Position numbers and translations under genes: made by a program. From GCA-2746365 sp964651445 (lineage in GTDB: Bacteria > Pseudomonadota > Gammaproteobacteria > SZUA-229): a DNA stretch of 16,122 nt. Below, in pieces: positions 1 to 7,441 of this stretch. The DNA is taken from assembly GCA_964651445.1 (NCBI GenBank), contig CAZYYW010000047.1, positions 1-16,122 on the forward strand, given 5' to 3'. How positions within the stretch are numbered: position 1 is the first letter of the stretch; each line of letters begins with the position of its first letter. The notes beneath the pieces were generated by a model. That model worked only from the letters and a program-made list of their open reading frames with translations. It did no database searches and was not told where the DNA came from.

Positions 1-46
1 CTAGAAACTCACAAACCTAAAAAGTCTTCACTACTCTCTAAATATT

Positions 47-1708
47 CTAATCAGAAGATTTCAGCAGTTGACAATAATTAATCAGGTTATTGGTTGAGTC
101 ATCATAACTATCGGTGTCTTTATGAGCGGCTAATTCCTGCTCTATATCCGTCGCCAACTGTTTACCGTATTCCACGCCCCACTGATCAAAGGAATTAATG
201 TTCCAGATCACCCCTTGGACAAATACCTTGTGCTCATACATCGCCAATATGGCGCCCAACGTTCTTGGGTCAAGGCTCTCAAACATAATCGAGTTTGTCG
301 GTTTGTTGCCTTCAAATATTTTATGCGGCAAGACATCGTCAATTATTTCTTGCGAACAGCCACTGGCATCGAGTTCGGCAAGGGCTTCTGCTTCGGTTTT
401 ACCTTTCATCAAGGCACGGGTCTGGGCAAAATAATTTGCCAGCAGCACACTGTGCTGTTTACCCAACGGATTCTTACTGCGCACTGGAATGAGAAAATCA
501 GCAGGCACAGGCTTGGTGCCCTGATGTAGCAATTGAAAGAAAGCATGTTGGCAGTTACTGCCGGTTTCGCCCCAAATAATCGGCCCCGTCAAATAATCCA
601 CTCGTTTACCTTCACGGTCTATGGTCTTGCCGTTACTTTCCATATCCAGTTGCTGTAAGTAGGCTGGCAGTCGTCGCAAATACTGATTATAAGCCATTAC
701 CGCATGGCTTTGTGCATCAAAAAAATTGTTGTACCAAACACCAAGCAAGGCAAGAATAATCGGCATGTTTTTTTCAATCGGCGCCGATTTAAAGTGCATA
801 TCCATCGCATGCGCGCCTTCTAGTAACTCCTCAAAATGATCCATGCCCAGATAAAGTGCTATCGGCAAACCAATGGCTGACCATAGGGAATAACGTCCGC
901 CAACCCAGTCCCAGAACTCGAACATATTCTCATCCAAAATGCCAAATTCACTGGCGGCTTTTTTATTGGCTGTTACTGCCACAAAATGACGAGACACGGC
1001 TTTTTCACTGGCGGTTAACTCAACAAACCAGTCACGCGCACTTTGTGCGTTTAACATGGTTTCCTGAGTACTAAAGGTTTTCGATGAAATAACAAAGAGT
1101 GTGGATTCAGGTTTGACGAACTTGAGAATCTCAGTAAGGTGAGTTGGATCGACATTGGATACAAAATGCACATTCATGCCACGTTGCGCATAGGGCTTCA
1201 TCGAATCACAAACCACGTGCGGGCCCAAATCGGAGCCACCAATACCGACATTAACAATATCGCTAATCAGATGACCGCTATAGCCACGCAAATGACCACC
1301 GCGTACCCGATCGCTAAAATAACGCATCTGCGCCAGCACACGATTAATTTTAGGCATGACATTCTCGCCATCAACATACACTGGGGTATTACTGCGATTT
1401 CGTAATGCGGTATGTAAAACTGGGCGAAACTCGGAGCAATTGATCGGGTCGCCGGCAAACATTTTGTCACGCCATTGCTCCACGCCGGTTTCTTTCGCCA
1501 GATCGCACAATAAGCGAAAACTTTCATCATTGATGCGATTCTTCGAAAAATCCAGCAGAATATCATCCATTTGCGTGCTGAATTTTTTAAAACGGCTAGC
1601 CGATTGCGCGACATCCTGCTCGAATAAATCGCGCATGTGCACATTTTTTATTTGCTCAAAGTGGGCTTCCAGCGCTTTCCATGAAGCCAGCTCCGTTAAT
1701 TTCGGCAT
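47..1708 (-). CDS. pgi: Glucose-6-phosphate isomerase
   Basis: Interconverts glucose 6-phosphate and fructose 6-phosphate in the cytoplasm, linking glycolysis, gluconeogenesis and the pentose phosphate pathway. At 553 aa it is the usual size for the family. Visible family landmarks are the phosphate-binding stretch VGIGGSDLGP (about residues 154-163), the SSKTFSTQET loop (208-217), the signature GGRYSLWS (270-277), the catalytic base E357 in MESNGK, H388 in NCQHAF, and the C-terminal signature around YEHKVFVQGVIW with the catalytic lysine near 516. The ATG at 1706-1708 has an AGGA ribosome binding site 8 nt upstream. The gene is divergent from ppc. In Pseudomonas-type genomes pgi follows panD directly; here ppc lies between them. 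The identification is firm. Confidence 0.97.
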   Translation of the reverse strand: MPKLTELASWKALEAHFEQIKNVHMRDLFEQDVAQSASRFKKFSTQMDDILLDFSKNRINDESFRLLCDLAKETGVEQWRDKMFAGDPINCSEFRPVLHTALRNRSNTPVYVDGENVMPKINRVLAQMRYFSDRVRGGHLRGYSGHLISDIVNVGIGGSDLGPHVVCDSMKPYAQRGMNVHFVSNVDPTHLTEILKFVKPESTLFVISSKTFSTQETMLNAQSARDWFVELTASEKAVSRHFVAVTANKKAASEFGILDENMFEFWDWVGGRYSLWSAIGLPIALYLGMDHFEELLEGAHAMDMHFKSAPIEKNMPIILALLGVWYNNFFDAQSHAVMAYNQYLRRLPAYLQQLDMESNGKTIDREGKRVDYLTGPIIWGETGSNCQHAFFQLLHQGTKPVPADFLIPVRSKNPLGKQHSVLLANYFAQTRALMKGKTEAEALAELDASGCSQEIIDDVLPHKIFEGNKPTNSIMFESLDPRTLGAILAMYEHKVFVQGVIWNINSFDQWGVEYGKQLATDIEQELAAHKDTDSYDDSTNNLINYCQLLKSSD

Positions 1709-1775
1709 AACAACATTCCTATAATCACATTTGCTACTAAGATTAGTCCAATTTCAGTAATTCACCAGTCGGCAA

Positions 1776-1789
1776 CCGCTTGCCAGCGG
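1776..1789. other. Small hairpin in the pgi-ppc divergent intergenic region
   Basis: CCGCT (1776-1780) and AGCGG (1785-1789) form a 5-bp inverted repeat around a 4-nt loop. It lies 68 bp from the pgi start and 162 bp from the ppc start. It could be an operator or simply chance; no U-tract follows on either strand, so it is not a terminator. Confidence 0.2.
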
Positions 1790-1895
1790 CGCATTATATG
1801 TAATTCCAAGCACTCTGACGAGGAAATCTATGCTAATTTTTAGCGTAACGCCACACAAGTGCCAGCAGCAAGTACCCGCAATCTCTTAACTACGT

Positions 1896-1901
1896 TATAA
1901 T
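1896..1901 (+). promoter_or_regulatory. Candidate -10 box for ppc
   Basis: A perfect TATAAT lies 49 nt before the ppc ATG, on the ppc strand. No good TTGACA-like hexamer is seen 16-18 nt upstream and there is no TGn extension, so the promoter would be weak or activator-dependent. This is based on inspection only. Confidence 0.35.
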
Positions 1902-1928
1902 TGGCTGCTTTGTGTAATTACGCAGCCA
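1902..1928 (+). promoter_or_regulatory. Stem-loop in the ppc leader
   Basis: TGGCTGC (1902-1908) pairs with GCAGCCA (1922-1928), a perfect 7-bp stem. The 13-nt loop contains the palindrome GTAATTAC (1914-1921). It lies between the candidate TATAAT and the ppc start, so it would be at the very 5' end of the message or could act as a DNA operator. It matches no riboswitch class that I know. Confidence 0.35.
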
Positions 1929-1950
1929 CATTCTGCAGACTTTACCACTT

Positions 1951-4845
1951 ATGAATGATACTTTAGAAGCAACGCCCGATAGTTTGAACGAAGCCGTAAC
2001 CGCCGCTGGCAATAAGCTCGCCGGTCTGTTAAATACCGCTCCCACTGACAAGCAATTACGCGCCAAGGTAAAACTGTTTGGTAACCTGCTGGGCAACGTG
2101 CTGTTGTCCAACGCCGGCCCCAAAGTCTATGACGCGGTAGAAAAACTGCGCGTTGGTTTTATCGAGTTACATAAAGAAGAAGACAGCGAGAAACGTGCTT
2201 GTTTAATGAACCTTATCGAATCACTCGATGAAGACACGCTGACGCAAGTAGTCCGTGCATTCAGCACCTATTTCAGCCTAGTAAACGTCGCCGAAGAAGC
2301 CTCTCAATTACAGTTGCGCCGCCGCAAAATGCGTACTGGCGACGACTTATGGATTGGCTCTTTTGATACCACATTAGATGATTTTGTGAAAATGGGCATG
2401 TCGGCCGAACGCCTGCAAACCTTACTCGACCGGCTAGCGTATATCCCCGTTATTACCGCCCACCCAACAGAAGCAAAACGCCGCAGTATTTTATATGCTC
2501 TGCGCCGCATTTTCCTAACCAATGAAAAACTCAGCGATACTCGCCTCGGCAAAGCACAGCGCGAAGACGTTATCTCAGAGTTAGAAACACAAATCACCAT
2601 TTTATGGCGCACCAATGAAGTCAGGGAAAGCCGCCCGCAGGTACGTGATGAGATTAAAAACGGCATCTATTATTTTAAAGAAAGCCTGTTTGAAGCGGTG
2701 CCAATTGTGTACCGTAATCTGGAAGACCGCATACGTGACAACTATCCCGGCACACCGATTAACGTACCCAGTTTCCTTAAATTCGGTTCTTGGATTGGCG
2801 GTGACCGCGATGGCAACCCCAATGTAACCCCAGAAACCACCGAGCTAGCATTGCGTTTGCAATCCAGAACCACCTTGCAAGAATACGTTAGACGCTTAAA
2901 TGTTGCCTTTAAACACCTGACGCATTCTAACCAAATCTGCACCCCCAGCGAGGCGTTTAGCGAAAGCCTGAGTGATGATGAAAACCTGAGATTCGAGGTA
3001 TTTGCCATCAACCCTCTGGCTTATGCACATTCCCCTTATCAACGAAAACTCGCTTTTATGCGTTTTCGAATACAACAGAATCTAGATAAAACCCGTGCCC
3101 TCATTGCCGACTCAACAACCGACACCAGCAAATACAATCATGCCTATGCCGATGAAAGTGCATTTTTAATTGACCTGAGACTGATCCGTGATTCTTTGAC
3201 CAGCCATGGCGACCAGAAAATAGCCGACCTAGCGATAAAAGACTTAATCCGCCTAGTAGAGTCTTTTGGCTTCTACCTGATGCACTTGGACATTCGCCAA
3301 GAATCGAATCGGCACACAGAAGCCGTGGCGGAGATTCTGCAACAAAGCAACACCTACATGGACTATGACAGCCTAGATGAAGATACCCGCATAAAACTGT
3401 TATCTGACCTTATCGAACACCAATGTCAGGGCATCAAATTTGACTCAGATTTGCTGAATGATGCCAATAAGGAAACCATGGCGGTGTTTAGCGTCATTGA
3501 AAAAATGCACGATGAAATCAGCCCACATGCTTTTGGTGAATACGTTATTTCAATGACCCATGAAGCCAGCCACATACTGGAAGTAATGTTATTAGCCACG
3601 CTCGTTGGGTTAGCCGGTAAAAAAGATGGTCAATGGTGCTGTAAAATTCGTATCTCGCCATTATTTGAAACCATTGAAGATCTCAATCAAATCGAAAATG
3701 TGCTATCGAAATTGTATAACGATGACACCTATCGCGCCCTGCTGAGTGCTTCAGGCAATTTGCAGGAAGTGATGTTGGGTTACTCTGATTCCTGTAAAGA
3801 CGGCGGTATTTTAGCGTCTTCCTGGCAATTGTTTGAAGCACAGCAAAAAGCCATGAAGCTAGCCGATGCACATCAAGTCGATTGCCGTCTGTTTCACGGT
3901 CGCGGCGGCACCATTGGCCGTGGTGGCGGCCCGACACATGATTCCATATTATCGCAGCCCGAAGGTACGGTGCACGGCCAGATAAAATTTACTGAACAAG
4001 GTGAAGTTTTATCCAATAAATACAGCAATCCGGAAACAGCGGTATATGAATTAACCTTGGGCATCACCGGTTTAATGCTCGCCAGCCGTTACCAAATATT
4101 ACCCGGCGCGACCACCGCTACCCAAGATAACATGGCGATCATGCGTCAAGTTATGGCTTACGGTGAAACCAGTTATCGCCAGCTAACCGACCATACTGAG
4201 GGTTTTCTCGACTACTTTTATGAAGCCACGCCGGTCAGTGAAATTGCCTTGATGAATATTGGCTCACGCCCTTCACACCGTAAAAAAGGCGACCGCTCCA
4301 AATCGTCAGTACGTGCTATTGGCTGGGTTTTTGGCTGGGCACAAGCACGTCAGACACTACCCGCCTGGTATGGCATCGGCAGTGCGTTGCAACAATGGAT
4401 CGGTGAAGATGCCACGGTCAGTGCGCAACGCTTGCAAAAATTACGCGAGATGTACACCCACTGGCCGTATTTCAAAGCCTTGCTTAGCAACACAGAAATG
4501 GCTTTGTACAAAGCCGATATGCGCACCGCAAAGGAATATTCTGAATTATGCGTGTCGGCTGAAACTGGGCAGCGTATTTTCGAAATGATACGCGACGAAC
4601 ACGACCGTACTCTGGAAGTCACCCTGAAAATAGCTAACAATACACATCTGCTAGATGACATCCCGCCACTGGCACTGTCGTTAATGCGACGTGATCCCTA
4701 CCTTGACCCATTAAACCATATCCAGATAAAACTGTTAAAACGTTACCGAGATGAGTCCTTGAGCGAGGAAGAGCGAGCCAAATGGCTCAATCCTTTGCTG
4801 CGTAGCATCAATGCGATTGCTGCGGGTATGCGAAATACTGGCTAA
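1951..4845 (+). CDS. ppc: Phosphoenolpyruvate carboxylase
   Basis: Carboxylates phosphoenolpyruvate with bicarbonate to oxaloacetate, an anaplerotic reaction feeding the TCA cycle, in the cytoplasm. Signatures in order: VITAHPTEAKRRS with the catalytic histidine at 171, GGDRDGNPNV (283-292), GYSDSCKDGG with the active-site lysine near 616, the glycine-rich HGRGGTIGRGGGP loop (649-661), and the C-terminal RNTG that closes the active site. At 964 aa it is about 80 residues longer than the E. coli enzyme, split between the N-terminus and the segment between residues 290 and 610. No clear Shine-Dalgarno sequence precedes the ATG. The gene is divergent from pgi and convergent with the pan genes. 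Its stop codon lies inside the first copy of a tandem repeat (4838-4884). Confidence 0.97.
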   Translation: MNDTLEATPDSLNEAVTAAGNKLAGLLNTAPTDKQLRAKVKLFGNLLGNVLLSNAGPKVYDAVEKLRVGFIELHKEEDSEKRACLMNLIESLDEDTLTQVVRAFSTYFSLVNVAEEASQLQLRRRKMRTGDDLWIGSFDTTLDDFVKMGMSAERLQTLLDRLAYIPVITAHPTEAKRRSILYALRRIFLTNEKLSDTRLGKAQREDVISELETQITILWRTNEVRESRPQVRDEIKNGIYYFKESLFEAVPIVYRNLEDRIRDNYPGTPINVPSFLKFGSWIGGDRDGNPNVTPETTELALRLQSRTTLQEYVRRLNVAFKHLTHSNQICTPSEAFSESLSDDENLRFEVFAINPLAYAHSPYQRKLAFMRFRIQQNLDKTRALIADSTTDTSKYNHAYADESAFLIDLRLIRDSLTSHGDQKIADLAIKDLIRLVESFGFYLMHLDIRQESNRHTEAVAEILQQSNTYMDYDSLDEDTRIKLLSDLIEHQCQGIKFDSDLLNDANKETMAVFSVIEKMHDEISPHAFGEYVISMTHEASHILEVMLLATLVGLAGKKDGQWCCKIRISPLFETIEDLNQIENVLSKLYNDDTYRALLSASGNLQEVMLGYSDSCKDGGILASSWQLFEAQQKAMKLADAHQVDCRLFHGRGGTIGRGGGPTHDSILSQPEGTVHGQIKFTEQGEVLSNKYSNPETAVYELTLGITGLMLASRYQILPGATTATQDNMAIMRQVMAYGETSYRQLTDHTEGFLDYFYEATPVSEIALMNIGSRPSHRKKGDRSKSSVRAIGWVFGWAQARQTLPAWYGIGSALQQWIGEDATVSAQRLQKLREMYTHWPYFKALLSNTEMALYKADMRTAKEYSELCVSAETGQRIFEMIRDEHDRTLEVTLKIANNTHLLDDIPPLALSLMRRDPYLDPLNHIQIKLLKRYRDESLSEEERAKWLNPLLRSINAIAAGMRNTG

Positions 4846-4884
4846 GAGATGGCTGGCTAAGAGATGGGCTGGCTAAGAGATAGG
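4838..4884. repeat. Three-copy 15/16-bp tandem repeat anchored on the ppc stop codon
   Basis: The units are CTGGCTAAGAGATGG (4838-4852), CTGGCTAAGAGATGGG (4853-4868) and CTGGCTAAGAGATAGG (4869-4884), nearly identical. The first unit contains the last ppc codons and the TAA stop (4843-4845). The second TAA is in the same frame 15 nt on, and the third is shifted by one. The array therefore looks like duplication of the gene's own 3' end into non-coding DNA. Confidence 0.9.
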
Positions 4885-4894
4885 ACTCTATGCC

Positions 4895-4924
4895 ATATCG
4901 AGTAGTTATATCGATATATTTTTT
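4895..4924 (+). terminator. Probable intrinsic terminator of ppc
   Basis: ATATCGA (4895-4901) and TCGATAT (4911-4917) form a 7-bp stem with a 9-nt loop, followed by A and six T (4919-4924) on the ppc strand. The stem is AT-rich and so modest. It sits 50 nt past the ppc stop, directly after the tandem repeat. Confidence 0.45.
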
Positions 4925-4926
4925 AC

Positions 4927-5077
4927 AGACACAGAGACCACAGAGGTCACAGAGTTATCGTTTATAACGTTTAATAGATTCACCAACTTTGATGCTATTG
5001 AGGTTTACCAGCAACCCTGCTGTTGTAAGTTATGTTAACTTTAAACACGCTCTGTGAACTCTGTAGTCTCTGTGTCT
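4927..5077. repeat. 151-bp element bounded by 28-bp inverted repeats (CACAGAG type)
   Basis: The left arm (4927-4954) and the right arm (5050-5077) are inverted copies matching at 26 of 28 positions. Each arm is made of three 9-bp units ending in ACAGAG. The 95 bp between them contain no convincing ORF, but have a small hairpin (CAGCA...TGCTG near 5010-5022). Some further symmetry continues inward from the arms. The element lies between the 3' ends of the convergent ppc and panD genes. Motifs of the CTCTGTG/CACAGAG kind recur in many environmental bacterial genomes, from memory, so this is likely a dispersed REP-like or MITE-like element. It could also act as a two-way terminator. No transposase is present. 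Confidence 0.75.
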
Positions 5078-5116
5078 ATTATCTTGTCCACTCAAGGTGG
5101 CATAGGCCCAGAAATA

Positions 5117-5141
5117 GGCTGGCACTATCAAGGTGCTAGCC
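5117..5141 (-). terminator. Possible weak terminator after panD
   Basis: Read on the minus strand, GGCTAGCAC and GTGCCAGCC form a 9-bp stem with one central A-C mismatch and a 7-nt loop, starting 6 nt after the panD stop. Only a short TATTTC follows, so termination may be inefficient. The stem also explains a faint 13-nt spacing of CCTTG in the same stretch. Confidence 0.4.
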
Positions 5142-5147
5142 CAAGGT

Positions 5148-5528
5148 TTAGGCGACCTGAACGGGAATTTGATTTGAGGTGCGAAGAATCTGGTTGGCAG
5201 CGTCGAGATAAACCAATGTGGGTTTGAAATTTGCCACTTCATGCTGAGAAAGTCTGGCATAGCAGCAAATAATGACACGATCACCCTTACTCGCCTTATG
5301 CGCCGCCGCGCCATTCACCGAAATCACACCACTGCCCGCTTCCGCCCGAATGGCATAAGTCGTAAAACGCTCACCGTTGTTTAAATTGTAGATATGGATT
5401 TGCTCATACTCATTGATGCCCGCTGCTGATAGCAGGTCTGCATCAATGGCGCAGGAGCCTTCATATTCCAGCTCAGTAAGCGTTACTGTTGCCTGGTGAA
5501 GTTTTGATTTTAAAAGTGTAATTTCCAT
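5148..5528 (-). CDS. panD: Aspartate 1-decarboxylase proenzyme
   Basis: Decarboxylates L-aspartate to beta-alanine, the amine substrate of PanC. The proenzyme is self-cleaved at a Gly-Ser bond to make the pyruvoyl cofactor. Seen here: G24-S25 in EYEGSCAID, K9 and H11 near the N-terminus, Y22, R54 and Y58, all in the positions known for the E. coli enzyme. At 126 aa it is full length. No strong Shine-Dalgarno sequence precedes the ATG. It follows panC by 180 bp, a larger gap than the others in the pan group, so it may have its own promoter (candidate at 5594-5622). The identification is firm. Confidence 0.97.
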   Translation of the reverse strand: MEITLLKSKLHQATVTLTELEYEGSCAIDADLLSAAGINEYEQIHIYNLNNGERFTTYAIRAEAGSGVISVNGAAAHKASKGDRVIICCYARLSQHEVANFKPTLVYLDAANQILRTSNQIPVQVA

Positions 5529-5593
5529 AAATATTCAATCATTAATCTAAATTGTTGTTTCATATAGCGGCAATAATACGTTATTAATGCTGA

Positions 5594-5622
5594 TTAATAT
5601 ACAAAACCGCGAAATCTTGCAA
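5594..5622 (-). promoter_or_regulatory. Candidate promoter for panD
   Basis: On the minus strand TTGCAA (5617-5622) lies 17 nt upstream of TATTAA (5594-5599), in the panC-panD gap and 66 nt upstream of the panD start. An alternative TATATT at 5596-5601 gives a 15-nt spacer. The match to the sigma-70 consensus is moderate and the region is AT-rich, so chance is possible. Confidence 0.3.
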
Positions 5623-5633
5623 GCTTCTGTCTA

Positions 5634-5670
5634 TTATCGGCTATTCACTCAATGGCTTCAAGCCCGATAA
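5634..5670 (-). other. Nested inverted repeats between panC and panD
   Basis: On the minus strand TTATCGG and CCGATAA (outer arms 5634-5640 and 5664-5670) enclose the smaller hairpin GGCTTGAAGCC (5654-5664); the two overlap at one base, so they may be alternative structures. No U-tract follows. It may be an RNA processing or attenuation site, or nothing. Confidence 0.3.
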
Positions 5671-5708
5671 AATAAGTAGTTAAATCAGATAGTTACAATC
5701 TACCCCCA

Positions 5709-6572
5709 TCAGGATTTTAGGGTAAATATAAGGTTATCAATTAACCGCGTTTCGCCTATCGTGGCAGCCGCCAGTATAATCAGTTTCATACCCACCAGTT
5801 GCTGACTTTTGGACACAAGATCCAGCCGTTTAGTTTCCCTGAGTGTTACATAGTCCACCACAAAACCGTGGCTGCGCAATGTTTCGATACAGTGTTTTTC
5901 TGCCAGCGTTATATCCTCTCCTTGCTCAATCTGCACGCGGTAGGCATGAATTGCCAGCGATAAATACTGGCTCGTTTCTCGCTCTGCCAAACCCAGGTAA
6001 TTATTACGTGAACTCTTAGCCAAACCATCGGCTTCACGCTCAGTCTGCCCCCCAATAATATCAATTGGCAAACACAAATCTTTTACCATCTGGCGAATAA
6101 TCAGCAATTGCTGAAAATCTTTTTCGCCAAATATCGCCACATCGGGCTGCACCATATTAAATAGTTTTAACACGACTGTGGCGACACCCTTAAAAAATCC
6201 AGGGCGGAACTCGCCTTCCACAATATGTGATAACAACGGCAGCTCAACATAACAACTGTTATGTTCACCATCCGAGTAGATCATGGCATCATTAGGAATG
6301 AAAACCAGATCAACACCTTTGGCTTTGAGTTTGTCTAGATCCTGCTGCAATGTACGCGGATAACTAGAGAAATCCTCATCCGGTGCAAACTGTAAAGGGT
6401 TTACATAAATACTGACAACAACACGCGAGGCTTTTTGCTGTGCGATATCAACCAGTGACAAATGCCCTTCATGTAAATTACCCATGGTCGGCACAAACGA
6501 AATGGTTTGCTTATTATCACGCCATTGCCGAACCTGCTTTCGCAGTTGATCGATTTCTTTACAAACAAGCAT
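5709..6572 (-). CDS. panC: Pantothenate synthetase (pantoate-beta-alanine ligase)
   Basis: Joins pantoate (made from the PanB product) to beta-alanine (from PanD) using ATP through a pantoyl-adenylate, the last step to pantothenate. It belongs to the cytidylyltransferase-like nucleotide-binding fold. Visible are PTMGNLHEGH with the HxGH motif at 34-37, FGEKDFQQL (about 148-156) and the KMSKS-like loop AKSSRN (185-190). At 287 aa it is the usual length. The start ATG (6570-6572) lies 14 nt past the panB stop, with AAGG about 12 nt upstream, so translation is likely coupled to panB. The identification is firm. Confidence 0.97.
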   Translation of the reverse strand: MLVCKEIDQLRKQVRQWRDNKQTISFVPTMGNLHEGHLSLVDIAQQKASRVVVSIYVNPLQFAPDEDFSSYPRTLQQDLDKLKAKGVDLVFIPNDAMIYSDGEHNSCYVELPLLSHIVEGEFRPGFFKGVATVVLKLFNMVQPDVAIFGEKDFQQLLIIRQMVKDLCLPIDIIGGQTEREADGLAKSSRNNYLGLAERETSQYLSLAIHAYRVQIEQGEDITLAEKHCIETLRSHGFVVDYVTLRETKRLDLVSKSQQLVGMKLIILAAATIGETRLIDNLIFTLKS

Positions 6573-6586
6573 GACACAAATAAGCC

Positions 6587-7405
6587 TTAATCAAACACAT
6601 GTTCTGTGCCAGGAAAGGCTGACTGTTTTACATCGCTTACATACTGTTGCACGGCTTGTTCGATACTGTTGGCTGATGCTAGATAGTTCTTACTAAATTT
6701 TGGCCGAATACCCAAACTGATACCCAAAATGTCGTATAACACTAAAATCTGACCATCGCAGTTAACACCCGCACCGATACCAATGACCGGGATTTCCAAA
6801 GCCTGAGTAATTTTACTTGCCAGAGATTCAGGAACGCACTCTAATAACATTAAATCAGCACCTGCCTGTTGCAAGATTAAAGCATCCGACAACATTTTTT
6901 CGGCAGCATCCGCTTCGCGCCCTTGCACGTGATAACCACCGATCTTGTGTACATACTGCGGTTGCAAACCAAGATGCGCGCACACCGGAATACCGTTTTT
7001 ATTTAAAGCAGCGACGGTATCCGCTTGGTCAACACCGCCTTCGAGTTTTACCATATGCGCACCGCCCTGTTTCATAAACATGCCAGCGTTTAATACGGCT
7101 TCTTGTTCGCTGCTAAAACTTAAAAATGGCATGTCGGTAATGAGCAGTGAATTACTTAGACCTTTTGCAACACATTGCGTATGGTATAACATCTCTTCTA
7201 CTGTCACTGGCAAGGTTGTTTCTTTACCCTGAATGACCATGCCCAGTGAATCACCGACCAGCACAACATCGACACCCACATTTTCCAACAAATGTGCAAA
7301 GCTGGCATCGTAAGCGGTTAAACAGGCGATTTTTTCCTGCGCCCGTTTCATCGCCGACAGTTTACGCACTGTTATTTTTTGTTGGGTGTTTGTTTGTGCA
7401 CTCAT
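6587..7405 (-). CDS. panB: 3-methyl-2-oxobutanoate hydroxymethyltransferase (ketopantoate hydroxymethyltransferase)
   Basis: Transfers a one-carbon unit from 5,10-methylenetetrahydrofolate to alpha-ketoisovalerate, giving ketopantoate, the first committed step to pantothenate. The metal and substrate residues of the family are in place: D52 in GDSLGM, D91 in TDMPF, K120 and E122 in VKLEGG, and E189 in LLEC. At 272 aa it is a full-length TIM-barrel enzyme. The ketopantoate reductase gene (panE or ilvC) that would complete the pathway is not in this window. panB precedes panC by 14 nt and follows the deoxynucleoside kinase gene by 36 nt, a gap that holds a small hairpin (7425-7441). Confidence 0.97.
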   Translation of the reverse strand: MSAQTNTQQKITVRKLSAMKRAQEKIACLTAYDASFAHLLENVGVDVVLVGDSLGMVIQGKETTLPVTVEEMLYHTQCVAKGLSNSLLITDMPFLSFSSEQEAVLNAGMFMKQGGAHMVKLEGGVDQADTVAALNKNGIPVCAHLGLQPQYVHKIGGYHVQGREADAAEKMLSDALILQQAGADLMLLECVPESLASKITQALEIPVIGIGAGVNCDGQILVLYDILGISLGIRPKFSKNYLASANSIEQAVQQYVSDVKQSAFPGTEHVFD

Positions 7406-7424
7406 AACATTAGGTCTTTATTTT

Positions 7425-7441
7425 CAGTGTTCGCGACACTG
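7425..7441 (-). other. Hairpin between the deoxynucleoside kinase gene and panB
   Basis: CAGTGT and ACACTG (6-bp arms) flank a 5-nt loop, beginning immediately after the deoxynucleoside kinase stop codon. On the transcribed strand it is followed by AAAATAAAG, not a U-tract. It is therefore more likely a stabilising or processing hairpin within the operon message than a terminator. Confidence 0.4.

Noticed and set aside
4927..5077. The inverted-repeat element as a complete insertion sequence
   Set aside because: At 151 bp it has no room for a transposase; at most it is non-autonomous.
5117..5160. A 13-nt spacing of CCTTG at the panD stop, as a further stop-anchored repeat
   Set aside because: Only 8 of 13 positions agree and the stretch is already explained by a hairpin (5117-5141).
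5660..5711. AACTA-type 13-nt periodicity downstream of panC
   Set aside because: AT-rich, 9 of 13 matches in two copies, and not including the stop codon; likely chance.
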